Both the position numbers and the translations under genes were made by a program. Source: Dipylidium caninum (taxonomy: Eukaryota; Platyhelminthes; Cestoda; Cyclophyllidea; Dipylidiidae). From it: 64,000 nucleotides of DNA. Shown here piece after piece: positions 35,779 through 50,700 of the stretch (position 1 is the stretch's first letter; every line of letters begins with the position of its first letter). Below the pieces are notes generated by a model, which saw only the letters and a list, made by a program, of their open reading frames with translations, did no database searches and was not told the DNA's origin. The stretch covers positions 62,001-126,000 of the forward strand of contig QEYB01001217.1 of NCBI GenBank assembly GCA_017562135.1, in the 5' to 3' direction.

Positions 35779-38700
35779 AAACAAAAACTCGGTACATTCT
35801 TGGGCGTCTTCCTTCCGTGTATTCAAAACATATTTGGTGTCCTTCTCTTCGTTCGTATGCCCTGGATTGCTGGAGTGACAGGTGGCTTACAATTCTTCCT
35901 AATGGTTGGATTTTGTTGCCTTTGTGTAAGTTCAACATCCTCATTGTCATTTTCGTTATATTTTCGCCCATCTATATTTTGTTTGATCTATCTTGTACGA
36001 GTGCAAATAGATAGTGATGATATCCTAAGCTTGGTGAACTTGTAGTTTATCGTATGCAATTAAACCTCTCATGACAGCCAAGTCCTAGGATTTAATTCAA
36101 TATTTTTTCGGAAAAACTAAAATTAACTGATATCTTCCATCAATCAAAATAATTGATTATTGAACATGTTCTAATGTTTGTCCTCTATCATGCATCTTCA
36201 ATATGAGCACTAAGGCTTCTTGTCATTTATTTTCCCGTGCCTGGTTGACAGATACTTAACCAGGGACGTGTTCTACTACCTGCTTGACTGACCTCTTGCA
36301 TACAATGTATAAAGTGACTCTTAAGTATAATATCTTACTGCCTAGCTAAGCTTGGTTTAGTGGAAGCTCAGCATTAAAGGGGGGCTCGACACAACCTTCT
36401 AACATTAGAATGTGGGAAAAGACAACCTAATCACCAGGAATGAGAAACATAGAATTGAGTATTATAACCCTTTCGAAAATACTTCTAACTTATTTAAATC
36501 TCATTATAATTTAACAATATCCATCTCATGCCATGGATTTCTGTTCAGACAACAATCACCACCCTGAGTATGTCTGCAATCGCGACAAACGGGAAGGTGC
36601 CGGCTGGTGGATCTTACTTCATGATATCCCGGTCCATCGGGCCAGAATTTGGTGGCGCCGTAGGCATCCTCTTTTACCTCGGCACATCAATGGCCGCCGC
36701 TATGTATCTCGTCGGATCTGTTGAAGTTTTTCTGGTGCGATTTTGTCAAGAACATAATCACCTGTTTTGTTGGGGAAACTCACGGGTTTATTTATTTATA
36801 TATTTCAGACCGAAAATTTCACCTTTTTTAGCGGTGTTGATTGAAAGGTAAAATGCACGGACATTTTATTCGCTCAGCTCATGGGGTACAGTACGTTAAT
36901 TAACAAATCCCTTATTTGCTATGTACCGCAAAAAAAGGCTCTCTAAGAAAAAGTTTCAACCGTCTTATCTCGATTGCCTCAAGGGAAGGTATTTTTTAAC
37001 TCACCCGTCACCTACAAAACAGAGAGATTCACAACAGCTAATCAAATTTTTCTCCTATTTTGGGTGTTTTTCACCCTGGCACACCGTTTACTTCTAAATG
37101 GAAAGGGAAGTGATTTAGTATGCATTACTGGAGCATAAGGGTATGAGAAAATTTTCTGAAAAAAGTCGGTTGGACTACGATATCACTCGTTTCTGTTACT
37201 CAGTATGAGATACTTTGGAAGGTTGCAAAATAAGGCACTCAACATATTAGTTATTTCGACCGTTTTTATGTTTGGCTACGCCCTTTTACCTTACCTCTCA
37301 ATCAATCTGTGTCACTGGCACGAAAGAGGAGGGTAGAAGGGGCGGAGCCTAATCCTGTTTCCCACAATTAGCTTTGCTGAAAACTCGCTATCCTCCACGG
37401 GCTCACATTTTCTTTTCATCACTAATGCATTCCTTTGAAAAAAGATATGAGGTATTGTCGTTTCTTGTCTCTTTTTGATAGAAATACGTTTGTCCTATGG
37501 CGTCTCTATTTGGTGACATCAGCGACAGTTCATCACTGTTCAACAATACTCGAGTTTACGGGACAATACTGACTATCTTGGTCATGATATGCGTATTCAT
37601 TGGTATACGTTTTGTAAGCAAATTCTCCGTGCTCAGTTTGGTTGCTGTTCTCGTGTCCATCTTCTGCATCTACATTGGAATATTCACCGCCAGTCCGGCC
37701 AGAAGTCCATAGTGCGTTTATATCCCCATTGTTTACCTCTGTTCCCCTCAATCATCCAGTGTTTAGACATCTTAAAATTGAATCTGAAGGTCTGTAGGTG
37801 AAAAAAATAGAAAAACTTTAGGAACATTATCTTGAAAACATTTTATTTCAAAAACTAACCTATTTTTGGACGTTTCACTCAAGTATTTACTGCTTTATCA
37901 TCACTTTTAACGGTTGAAAGGATGTTTATTTTAGCCGTACCATCTCCTTAGGAAAGTAATGAAACTGAAAATTGTTTTTTAATCATTTCTGTTTATCTTA
38001 GGTGCTAGTGAAAGCTCTTCACCCTTTATTCCTTTGTCGAAGTTATTGTTATAGTTTATATTACCATCGTTTTAAATCAACAAAATAGGAAGGTTATGAC
38101 TTGACATGAAAATTTTCCCCATTTGCCTTTCTTTCTTCCTTCTTTCTTTTTTTTAAATTCTATTTCTCGTCTAACCTCGATTCATTCAAAAAGAATACTT
38201 CTTAAAGGAAATGCCCCACTCCGTTGGACATTATACTACTCACTAAGGCTTAAAAAGAGGCCTACCCACTCCTCAAAGTAATAAGAATCCTCTCTCCATT
38301 ATTATGATTAATACTAGGAATTTTATTCTCTCACCTTTACATGTGTCCCATTTTACTTGCTCCATTAACTGTTCTTTGTGTTTTTTTCTAAAATCTTAAG
38401 TCTGAAGAACTAAAATTGTTGCTTTAACTTCGGTGTTACACATCTATACGCTTGTATATCAAATGATGCTCGAATAGTGAAACTCTAAGAATCGGAGTGT
38501 AGAGAAAAATGGTATTTAGACTTTAAATCAAATGATAGCAATAATTGAGAAGTATATAAATCTTATTTCGAATGACTGTCACCTCTTCACACGAGTCTGT
38601 CAGTTTCCCCTCGTTAACGTATTTTATTCTTCCTGCTTTGGGGTTAGTTAATGAATATTTCAATGTGGAGGTATGTATGGGGGGCGCATCTTGTGCTTGC

Positions 38701-41700
38701 CGGGTAGGATTACGCGGCTGTTTACGCTTTGCATTGCATTTAAGACTTCTCCGACGGCACACTGAAAGGCCGCTTCAAATATCTTGCCTAGCAGGGAAAT
38801 ACTTAGCGTTAGTGGCAGGCTTTCTATTAACAAATTACGGAAATCTGTTCACGTCAAGGAAAATCTTTTGACGATTGCAAAATCGCCCCCAATCAAATCG
38901 TAAAAAAATAATCTCTACCGTAACAGGCAGTACGTGCTATTGACATGAGACATTTTTCCTCTAAACAGACATATCAGTTGGTATTTTCATCTCAATGGAT
39001 AACACACAAGGTAATCAGGACGGGTACCTCATCATTTGGACAAAGTGCTCCACTTTTTCCCCTAATGCCCCTACTTGTCCCTGTCTGCGAGGTCACCTTC
39101 AGTGTGTATTAACACCTTAAACTCTTTAACAACAGCGTTTGTGCCCTCGGTGGTCGCTTGATTGCCAAATCACGGATATTGGAGAATGGGACTCTCCAAT
39201 GTCACAAAAATATTACTGGCCCTCTTTACCGACTCTATTGTGGTCAGAACAATTCTACCGAAGCATGTGAATTTTTTAAGACTAACAATGTGACCGAATT
39301 TCCCGCCATTCCAGGTCTTGCCTCAAATATTTTTTACGGTGAGTCCGCATTCAGCCCTCCGCGATACTAGCTTCCATTGTCTTCTCCTTAGCGGAAAAGC
39401 CTGATATTCGGGCGGAGTTAATTAAATTCCACTCAGACAGTGGATAAAATTGTAGACAAGCTGGTTAATTTCTGTGTCCTACTGCCATATATCGTCCCTA
39501 GTTATTTGTAGACAGGAAATCATCTCTTTCTGTTACCTGATTTCTCATCTTACCGGCCTGTCTACAAGTCGGATTTTACGATCATCAGATAAATGTGTAT
39601 AATAACAATTTTTTTGTCACCGTCCCAAGGAAACGGGCGATGTAGTTGGTTTAATGGAAATTACTCCACATAGAATAACAATCTTTAATGCTATATATTT
39701 GCATACTAACCGCTCAATAAGGCGATAGTTAATTCTCCACCTTTTTGGGACAACTTCTGCTCCCTCAGTAGCCTCAAAGTGTTCTTACGTCCCTTTAGAA
39801 AATGTTCTCGCATCGTATTACCGAGAAGCTGGCGAAATATATGACGATATAAGCTTTCCTCCTACGGCTGAATATGGCCAGGCTTCCGCGATTGCCGACA
39901 TTACCACTAGCTTCACCATTTTACTCGCTATCTTCTTCCCCTCAGTCACCGGTAAGTTCACTGGAGATCATCACTCCTGCCCCTCTTAGTTACCACTGTG
40001 CTTTGTCTCTTTCGTTAAGCAGAAGTAATGAAATAACCACAAAGTGCCAAAATTCCTACTTATCCATTTAGCTTTTTGTTCCCATACATATGCATGTTTA
40101 CGATGCATACAAATGAAATTTTTTCGTACACCCACACGTTCGAGATGCCCAATCACATCTTACAAAAGTGTACTTCTTCCACCGTCTTCTATAACCTCTT
40201 TCAAGTCCTCTTAAGTGATACGAAGTTGCAGCGATTTGGCCGTCAGTTTAAATGAAGGATTAAATCGCATTTGCAAATCCTATGGCACAGTCACGCACGA
40301 GTCCTCCTTCGCGCATTCCAACAAACAGCTCTTTCCTTTTTTTTAACGCCTTTGTAATGACAGCGAAAAGGTTGTTTTGGTCATCTGTCCTTTAACTGCA
40401 TGCTGGCATTGAGTGAAAAGTAATTTACACCAGAAGCTGAATTTTGTAAACTAGTGAAGGTTTAAGTGTCTGTTATAGACGGGACCGGCCGTTGATTGCA
40501 GTATACCGCTCGTGCTACCGCGATAGACTAAATTGTGACAAAAACCATTTAGCTTTTTCAACATCTCGTTATGCTCGTCACTGAAAGTTTTTTCCGAATT
40601 ATATTTAAATGGGACGGCGCGAATTGCTGAAATGTAATTGAGTGACTTTCATTTTGTCGGCATCCGACCTTATCCTTGTCCCTTTGTTTTTATCACGTAA
40701 TAAAACACAGCCACACTTCTTCAATTATTATTTATTATTATGTTTTCTGCATGAGCCATAGGGATTACCGAATTTTTTTCTCTTGGTTAACAGGTTTGAT
40801 GGCTGGGTCTAACAGGTCCGGAGACTTGGCTAATCCTCAGTTTTCCATTCCAGTCGGAACTCTTTGTGCCGTTTTGGTCACAAGTTTTGTTTGTATCCTT
40901 CTGACATTGAAAGTCCCATGCTACTCCACATTTTGGCAGGAGGGAATTGGTTGGGTGATCTCGGTCCTTCGATCTCAAAAAAACTTTCTTAATAGGGAAT
41001 TTTGTCCTTACCCTAGATTATTCATAATGCCATGACAATACCCCGTCAAGTCCCTGTATTGTTGATCTTGAATGGGACGAAGTGTTTGTCCCTTAACTAA
41101 TTCCATAGACCTTTCCACAACTCTCTTCTTCCCCGCGGTTGCCGACGGTCGGGTGCTTCGTGACAAGTGAGAGTTGCTTCTATTAGTCAAAACATTTTTC
41201 TATTAATACAAACTTGGAAATCTCCTCTTTTGTAGGTTTGGGGAGTCAATGGGCGGCGAATTACTCGTGGCGGCGCTCGCCTGGCCCCACTCATGGGTTA
41301 TCAGAATCGGCACTCTGCTTGCAAGTATTGGAGCCGGTCTTCAATGTCTTACCGGTATATTGTCTTCTCCACTTTCTACTTTCATAAACCTAGATTCCTT
41401 GTTGAGTTAATCGAGGTGTTTTCCACAACCAGTTAGGGTTGCCTAGGAATATTTCTGTTTATTTTCCATATCATATGCTGAAGTCGTTGCTTTAAAATTT
41501 CCTCTCTCTCATCCATCGTTGAGCCTCGATTTCACCGTCCATCTCAGTGCCCTATTTTACTGCGATTCCACGATTTCACCGAGATAAAAGCTAATCTCAC
41601 TATTCCAAACTGCTTGATATGTCAAATTTCCTATTGTCGAACACGGCAAATATGGGTGGACGTCCTAATTTAGCTTATTCTTCCAGTAACACTTTTTAAT

Positions 41701-44700
41701 TACCGTCGGCTGTTTGGTCGTGTAGGCTTCTCATGAATATTATAGTGTTTGAAAATATTCTAACCATTAGAGATTTAATCTTCAGGCGGTGAGTCGGAGC
41801 ACGCCATTTAATGTCAATTTGCATGTCGATCTACACTATTTTGGAGCTTTAACCTTTTCCGGTAGTATCTAGTCTTCCCAATCGTGCGATCTTTATTTTC
41901 TTTTCAAGCTCCAAAACCTAGTTTGAGACTGTTTTCATTGCAGGCTTTGCGTGCCCTGCCAATATATTTTCATCTGGTCAAGAAAGTTCAAGTTGTGGGC
42001 AAATAGGTTGAACCAAAGTTTCATCAGAAGCCTGGCGGAAGCACATCAAAACATACTTGGGATTTGTTGACATTATTTTTTGTTTTTCGACATGTACCTC
42101 CGAAAACTATTGTCTTTTGTGCATTTCGGCCATCTTAAGCAAGGTTGTAGAATGTATGCTCTGGTCTGGGTAAGAGTGATTTAAGCCTAAAACACCTTAC
42201 AAAATAACTCACAAAAATACTATTGTATTCCGAAGAGTTGACATTCGCGAAGACTTCGTTAGGTGAATTGGTAACTTTTACTTTTATCCTCACCATAAAC
42301 CCCTTGACTGTATTAAACTTTTCAGCCGCCTTTCTCTCAAAATCGTAAGATTAGCTTTTAACAGTCTCTCATCTCCTCTATCCTGACAATTCCAAAGGCA
42401 GACATCGTGTAAATACGCAGTTTCCTCATTTTCTGCTATCGCATTTCTACGAGACAGATCCCCCCGAATTTGGAACCAAAACTGAGGATTTTGGCGTCTA
42501 AAGTTTACCCTCCTTACCTCGAGAAAAATATTCATGCTTTGGTGACACTTCCAATGTGACCTTTCAGACGCTATCCCATCGGAGAACTAGTGCAGTCTTT
42601 CATGCCCGAAGAGCAAACTTTAACCGTATTTTTTTCTACACATTGTCCTAAAATTAATGGCTTTGATGTTTCCCGCAATTTTGCGTGCCCTGCTAAATTA
42701 GCACCACTTTTAGATCCAATTTAAATCCACGGTTCTTGTTAATTGTTACGTTAATGGGTGGCGGTCTAGTAGGCTTTTCGAATGTATTATTATCTATTCT
42801 CACAGTATTTTTAATTTCAGTTTCGATGTTGAAAGTGTAAACAGTGTCTTTAATGTGAATGGGTAGTTTCGTACATTCGATAGGATAACCTAATCCGACC
42901 CCTTCTCCATCCTTCATATTTGTTAGAAGCTGGTTTTTTGCTGTTAAAATAAATATTTCCAATGTTTGCGGATCAATTTAAATTAAAATGAGGTAAAAAG
43001 GTAATTTGCATTCAGGGTTGTCCTGATCACTATTATTCACCCTTAACGTTTCTGCCTCCCTCCTCCTGATCGGATCTCGAGGAGGAAGTGTGTGGCGTTT
43101 TTATTGCCTTCAGACATGGTGAGGTATCTTGAAAAATTCGAGGTTTCGAGACATATTTCTCACCTTAACGTGCATCAGTTAGGATGTATGGCGCCTAACA
43201 TAATTGCATCAGACGTTTAAGCCACTGGAGGTAGGAATTCACTTCAACTCAAATCGGACAGGTTAACTTCCCTCCATGCTAACGTCTGCTGAGAAGTGTT
43301 TATGGTAGGGAAAAACTCTGCTATTGAAGAAGGTGAACTTTGTGATAAGGTTTTAAACAAGACCCTCCTGCCCTTCTTTTAGGAGCTCCTCGTCTGTTAC
43401 AGGCAATTGCCCAGGACGAAGTTATCTCCTTCCTCTCCGTCTTCAAAGTCGTCACAAAACGCGGCGAACCGTTGCGTGCTCAATTGCTCACTTATGCTAT
43501 CAGCCAGAGTGCAGTTCTGATTGCCTCAATTGATGCTATCACCCCCTTAATAACCATGTAAGTCGAAAACAAGCACACACGTAAACGCTCGACCTGGACA
43601 GCTGATTTGTGTCGGCAGAATCACACTATAATGTATGGACTTTTGAGCCTGTTTGGGCCATCCTCGTGATATGGTTAAAAAAAACCTGAAACTGGTCGCT
43701 TCTATTGGCTCGCTTTCATTTTATATTAGCGTTTATAATTGAATGATGACATGGTACCTTTGCAATCCTTCGAATCCTTCACTGCGCGATAGTTTCAGCC
43801 AGTAATATGTTCTTATAATGTGGAAATAAGTGATGGAAATACTAAATGTAAAATAAATGTAAATCTACCAATACGCTCTACACAGATAACCTCATTCATC
43901 GTCCCCTACAGCCATATTATAGGTGAATTTTGCCATTCTTCAAGTTCACCTTGTTTAGACTGCTAATGATATTGCTTTCCTTGCACATCTTCACCGCGTC
44001 TTTCCCACTACCACAGATTCCTACGAGCTCCCCCTTTTCGTTCACTTATTATCGAATCGGAATTCATCAACTCCTCGTTGTCACCTTCATTAATTATTTG
44101 CTGCTGGCTTTGGAGTGCATCAATTGCGCAGTAAACATGGACTTTAGTAACTGCAGCCTTAACTACCTTGATGCATTAAAACAATGAGGTATTCCACTTA
44201 GACTTTAGTGAAAACATGCGAAATTTTAACCAATTGGATGGAATCAATTCCAACGTAATTACCAATTTATTGCCTTTTTTTAATTTAAATAAACCTAAAA
44301 TTATAATTAAAATGTCCTTATTCTCCTCGAGTCGCATGGGTTGCAGCTCACTTATTGCCATTCCTTCGCCTCGATGCCTCTTCATGCCAACGAGTATTTC
44401 GATATGTCTTCTCAGATTAAATGCGACTTTCTATCACGTGGGCACTTGTCATCCTAAAATAAATGAACGAAAAGATTAGCAAGAGGAAGTTGCTTACGGA
44501 ACGATTTTTTGGGTGTGAACCTAAATTGCGGTTTTTTAAATTATCTCCTGACTTTAACAGGGTTATTAATTGAAATTCACGAGAAATTTTAATTCCCATG
44601 CTTGTACTTTAATTTTGGACAACCTTAGCTCCACCCATGGCTTCTCTCATTAAATTGCATCAGCACCTAACTCTGATTGTTAAAACCTGCCTTGCCTCGG

Positions 44701-47700
44701 TAAATTTTTAAATGCCCAATTCTCGATCATGTTAATTCAGGCGACTAAATTGACATTAAAAATGGTTGAGTTAGTATACTTTGATAATTCAAGGACTAGA
44801 CCCCATCGGGGCTTAAACCACATCTGGAAAACTTAATTTTTATTCCTTAGGAATCCCTGTGATTGGCTTACTATGGCAATTATGGACATAGAATAGTCGA
44901 ACCACTGAATGCGCAATATTTATTTGGAAATACAATGGAGCAGTCCACAACCACTTGACCGATACTAGTGATTGCATGCAAGAATGCATGCTTGTAACGC
45001 AACTCTGCAGGAAAAGAACTTGCTCTAAAGTCTAACCTCATTACCCTTAATCCCACTTCTTCGCCGCACTTTCTCTAAGGTGTTTTTCAAATTACAAAAA
45101 TTAACCTACTTCCAAATGTTTAGGTTCTTTCTCCTCTGCTATGGTTTCGTTAATTTGGCCACAGCTTTGAACGACTACCTCAAGGAGCCTAGCTGGAGAC
45201 CGCGATTCAGATATCACCATTGGTAAATTAACTTTCACTTTACGTGTAATTGTTGGTTATGGCAGACGGAGAGGGAGGAAGGGGGATTGTTTGTAACGTT
45301 TATTAAGTGTTACGGTCTGGTTAAAATGACTTTCTGCAAATTATACCTTCCTACAGTAAAGAATACTTGCAGGATCAGTGCTTTGAATTTTACAGATTAG
45401 TTAAACTACGCAAGTCTTTTAAGAAGGTCCGAGGTGAGTGAGTAAAACTGGTCCTTAATGTTCGTACTAGACTATTGTGCGGACAACCAGTTTTGCATTC
45501 CACTGCCCCAACACACGCATTGTGACGGTATCCGCTATTCCAATGATTAACATTACCCGGGGTGTTGATTCTCCTTCTAGTCTGACCATGAGGGCGATTT
45601 TTTCAAACCTCCTAGATGTCATTCGACTCGAATTTTACACGGTTATCCCTACATCTCAAGCATTCCCCTTTCTCGTCAGGTTCTTATCAAGCATCGGAGT
45701 CTGCATATGTCTCACTTTGATGTTCATTTCAAGTTGGTACTATGCTTTAATTGCTCTGGCCATCGCCGGTGGTATCTACAAGTACATCGAATATAAGGGG
45801 TATGTTTACCAGATCTGTCCTCCTCCTTGTTGACTGCAGAATGTCCATTTAAATAAAGGTGATGGATATCAGCGTAATGCATTTGCAAGCTATTTTGGTA
45901 TGCTATCTTTCATTTTCACTGATAACGCGAATACCACGTGACATTGCGCATGTGTGTTACGCCGCAGAGATTTCCCCAAACACCTTGTCTTACTGCCATT
46001 GTAGTCTGGGGCGCCTCTTCTTTAGTTACCGGTTTTGGCTTCTACTTGCCATATCTGCCACTGATACCAAATAAAGTTGCCATATTTACGCAATCATTGA
46101 TTGCTTAACCAACCAGGAGATGAAACGTTTGCTGATCCTTTTGTCACCTGTACTTTTGGTGAAACAGAGCCTCCAAGGAATGGGGCGACGCGACACGTGG
46201 ATTGCAATTTACAACGGCTACGAGAGCTATTTTGGCTCTGGGCACTAAGCCCATACACACCAAGAACTGGCGACCTCAATTACTCGTCTACGTGCCTGTT
46301 AAAAATGACCTCTCAGTAGGTGAAAGCAATCTACTACATCTCGTACGACAACTTAAAGCTGGAAAAGGTAACTGCTACAACGATAATTTTGCCACGAAGA
46401 TCGCTTCTCCCTCTCCCCTAGTACTTGAATCTTTCCACACCGGACGCTGCGGTATACGTGAGAGTAGACGTCTTATGCTATGCTTTAATGGTAAAACACT
46501 GGAACCATTCACAATTACCATGGTGACAACAATACCCACTTCTCTGTTCATGATTGTCCAACCTTAGCACTATTTCTTTATTTCAAACTAACGTAAAAGT
46601 TAATCCATGCGAGAGCATTATGCCAAGAAGTAAGTCTCGAAGGAAGTTAAAAAGGACGAACATCTTAGTAGGTTCGAAACTATAAAAAGGGCGCTTTGTT
46701 TTTTATGTTCAGCTGCGACTGAGAGAGTTTTTTTGTAACTTGCACTCGATATCTCTCGTAACAAATTTTAACGGCATCATTATTACGCAGTCTGTATTTT
46801 TTTTCGTGTTTGTGTCCTATTTTTACCTTACTTTCTGCTGACACCAAATGGAAACAAAGCACGCTTTTCGTTACTTTCGCAGTATGAGTTAAAAATGAAT
46901 CATTTCACATTTCAACAAGCCTCGGAAAATATTATTAAGGCGTTTGAAAATGGATCCACTAGCGAAAACTGTGCCTAAAATTGCCTTCAACAATTTCGTT
47001 CAAGCAATTTGGGTATCGCCATGGAGCCTCGAGGAAGACCGCCGGCCCATGTTGGTAACGAGGAGGAAGAATTAAGGCCGACTGTAGAGAATCCGATCCA
47101 CACACGGAACTTTTCATAAACTTGAGTCTAAAGTAAATTGGAACTAACCATCGGCACGGACTCATGTGCCGACCGCATAAGAGACTCAACAGCGAGTGGG
47201 GATGGTCGAGCACAAGAGCGAGTGCACAGCTTTGTTGCTTTCTTCGCGATTCACGATTGCCGCCGCTTTTAGACTAAGTCATCACTCGTGATGAGAGGTG
47301 GATTTTGTGTGATAGTCAGAAAGGATCAGGCAATTGGGGGCGGCTAAGAACACACCCGTGGCACATAGCCCTCAGCCCATGCATGAGGTGATTGCCAGGA
47401 AAGAAAGGCAGCATTGTTGCAGCAGCACGGCTCAACGTTCGTGCATGACGATAAGGCACAAGGGCCACCTAAAACTTTAATTACTGCTAACAAATTAAAC
47501 AACCTCTCTTCACCACGAAATTCGTCAACATTCAGCCAATATTCCACCGACCGGGTTTTACTTTTTTCGCAGTTAGGGATTAATTATAAGAACAATTGAG
47601 TGCAATGATCGAAATGCTATCGCAAACGACTTTGTACCGTTTATAAAATCAAGAAGTAGGTGTTTTTTCAACAAAGATGTATGCGAATTGCCAATCCAAT

Positions 47701-50700
47701 TTTTTTTCGACTAAATATGCTAAATAATTAAAAAAACATGTGGTTTTTCTTTTCTGCATATTAAACGCCCGTTTCATAGTTTCCTGCCTAACACTTATAC
47801 ATTAAGTCGATTCAAGGTTATCTACACGCCGTATAACTCTACTTCTTCTCTGCTATTTATTTTACAAATTTGATGCTTAATGCAGACGGTACAACATTTT
47901 TTTTTCGAGGTATGATCACTGGCGCCATCGCAAGGCAATTTTATATAATGTTTTAGGCTTGACTCTAGTGACGTCGATCCTGGAAGGCGACATATGTGAT
48001 AGAAAAGATGATGTTGAATTCGTGAAGACGCAATTAGATGAACAGCTCCTCAAATGCCGTGTTAAGGGCCTGGCCAGTGTCATTGTGGCCCAGTCCGTTG
48101 CTGAGGGGATGAAGAATATGTACGTTTTACGGACTTTAACATGCCCTTTTACTGGGTGAGAACTTATTCTTAGCCGTATAGACTATAACTTGTTTTTACC
48201 CGAGTCATCTAATTGTGTGTTTTCATCGACAGACAAACTTGTATTGCCTTCTAGGGTTCAGTCTGCAGGTCTGGGGAATCTGCGTCACAATACCATCTTA
48301 CTAACTTTCCCGGAGGACTGGAGACAGCCAGATGGCAAGGAAAGCACTCGACTACTTCAATTTACTTGTGAGTTTAGTTGAACGACCGCATTTTCTCCGT
48401 ACCCCTAATGATGAGGCGAAAGATAATCACAAAATGTCTAGTCTATCCTCAGGCATAATCAATCATGGCCCTGTCATGCTGGCAGTGGCTTTAGGTTTAA
48501 ATGATGGAAAATGGAGTCGCAATTAGATGATAGTCAAAAAAAGAAATCGCCTGTGTTGCAGATAATTATTAATGAATAAGACCATTCCTTTGTCTTTCGA
48601 TTTCTCTGCAGGCAGCCTTACCTTTGCATTTTTTCTCTTTGACTTCCAAATACTCTCTCAGTCCAGCTTTCGACTAAAATGAGATTAGTGAGGAGAAAAA
48701 GTTCTTCGTCCAACGGCAATAAGCCTTAAAATCGGGCTGGCTTCATGCCCATACGAGCATTACAGCCATTTGGTTAAACGGGTCCATCTCAAGGCTCTCA
48801 CAATCACTCGTATTCGTATGGCAAATGATTGAATGTCATCTAGTCAGTAACATCTTCCTGTTATCCACCGACCATAATTTATATCTTCGCTTTATTCTTT
48901 GTTTCTGCCTCTCAACTTGACGTAGCTAATGGTCGTGGAAAAACCCATTTTAACCTACAACCAAAGTTAGGGATTTGACTCTCCCACTTATACTTTCGCA
49001 TATGATCGTCTATGTGATAAAATGTCACTGTCGTCACAAAATGCCTTCTTTTATTTAAATTTTAGCCATTCTGAGGACAGCACAAGCTTGTAGTTTAGCC
49101 ATTCTAATGCCTCGTTTTGTTGAAGATTTCCCGCAGTCTAAGGATGCCGCATTGACAGGCACAGTTGATTTATGGTTTATTGTTCACGATGGTGGGATTT
49201 TGCTCCTCACCGCTTATCTACTTTTGCGAAATCGTGTCTGGTGCAAGTGTCGTTTACGCGTTTTTGTCGTCACGAGTGAGCTGGACACAAATGGAACGCT
49301 GAAGCGGGTCATGACACGTTTTCTCTACGACCTGCGTATTTCGGCCGAAGTAGAAATCGTCGAGATGGTAGGTTTCACCGGACGACTCCATTCCTCATAT
49401 CTCTTAAGCCTCAAACAGTCTTTTGTTTATTTTACTATAAAATATTCTTCTTACACTTTTAGTCGAAAATAGATATCTCGGCATATGCAAATCAGCGTAC
49501 CGTTGCAGCTGACCAAAGAAGGGAGCTGCTGAAGGAGATGAAGTGTCAAGATGTCGCGGCAAAAAGTGATTTGCAGACAGTGATTGATGAGCACTACGTG
49601 GGCGCACGAGAATCGGCTGATGGTGAGGTTCCAGTCCCTCCCAAAGCAACTAAAAAAGGGTCCATTTTTAAAGTGTTTATCAGTGGACCTACACAAGAGC
49701 CTCACGGAAACCCTCCCTCAGAGGAAAGTCGAGAGGTAGGCTCATTGGTACTTAAACTTTTTAGTAGTATCAGAGTGTAAATTGCAGATTTAACGTTTTA
49801 GCGACCACAGGGAAAACCTGTGAACATCATTTTCACATTACCTTAATTATTTTGTTTCGGTTTTTATTTCTTCCACACATCACTTGTGTTCCCTTACTAA
49901 AAACCTCCCTAATTTAATTCCTATTTGCATTACTTAGCGCCGTAAATCGGTATGTTTGTCCTTAAGAAAGTGTTTTTTTGTATGTATTGATGCCCTGGCT
50001 TTTGCTCCCCCATCCCTCCGATGCATAGGCATCCGATTCTCCCCGTTTCCATGTCATCAGCTATTCAATGTAGTTATGTGAGTCCAAGTTGAAAGAACTG
50101 CTTTTTAATCAGCCGCAATTTATTTTCTTGCTCTTCCGTCGACATTGCCCAAGGCTAGCGTTGGTTCACCCACTCCCCTGTTGTTCATTGGCATTATCCT
50201 TAAACTTTAGTCGAAAGGCAAACACGACCCACATCTTCTTAGTCCGATAAGGGAAGTCAAAAATGACAGCGTTGGTGATGGGCGGAAGGAAGGAGAAACG
50301 CGAAAAAAGACGGTAACGATGGAAAATGCGAGTGAAGATGATAAAAGAAGCCTTAATCAGCACGGTGTAACATTTGCGGATGGAGTTGCGGACATTGACA
50401 AATCAGACGTTCAAGAGGATGGCGATGATGATGATGATGTGGCTTCATCAGAAAACAGCGCATCGACAAACCAACGCCTTAATGAGTTCACTTTTTCTCC
50501 TTCGGCTTTGCATGCCGAGATGGCGGGCGATGGAAAGTCACAAAATCGTGAGAACGTTCGAAGTCCTTCCGATAAAAAGTACGTCCTAACCGTACTTTTA
50601 TCACCCTGTCATTAGATGCTTTGGTTAATTCATTCGCATAATCTTGTTCGTAGCATCTCTTTCAGTTGTTAACTCCAGAGCATTCCTACAATTCGAGTTC

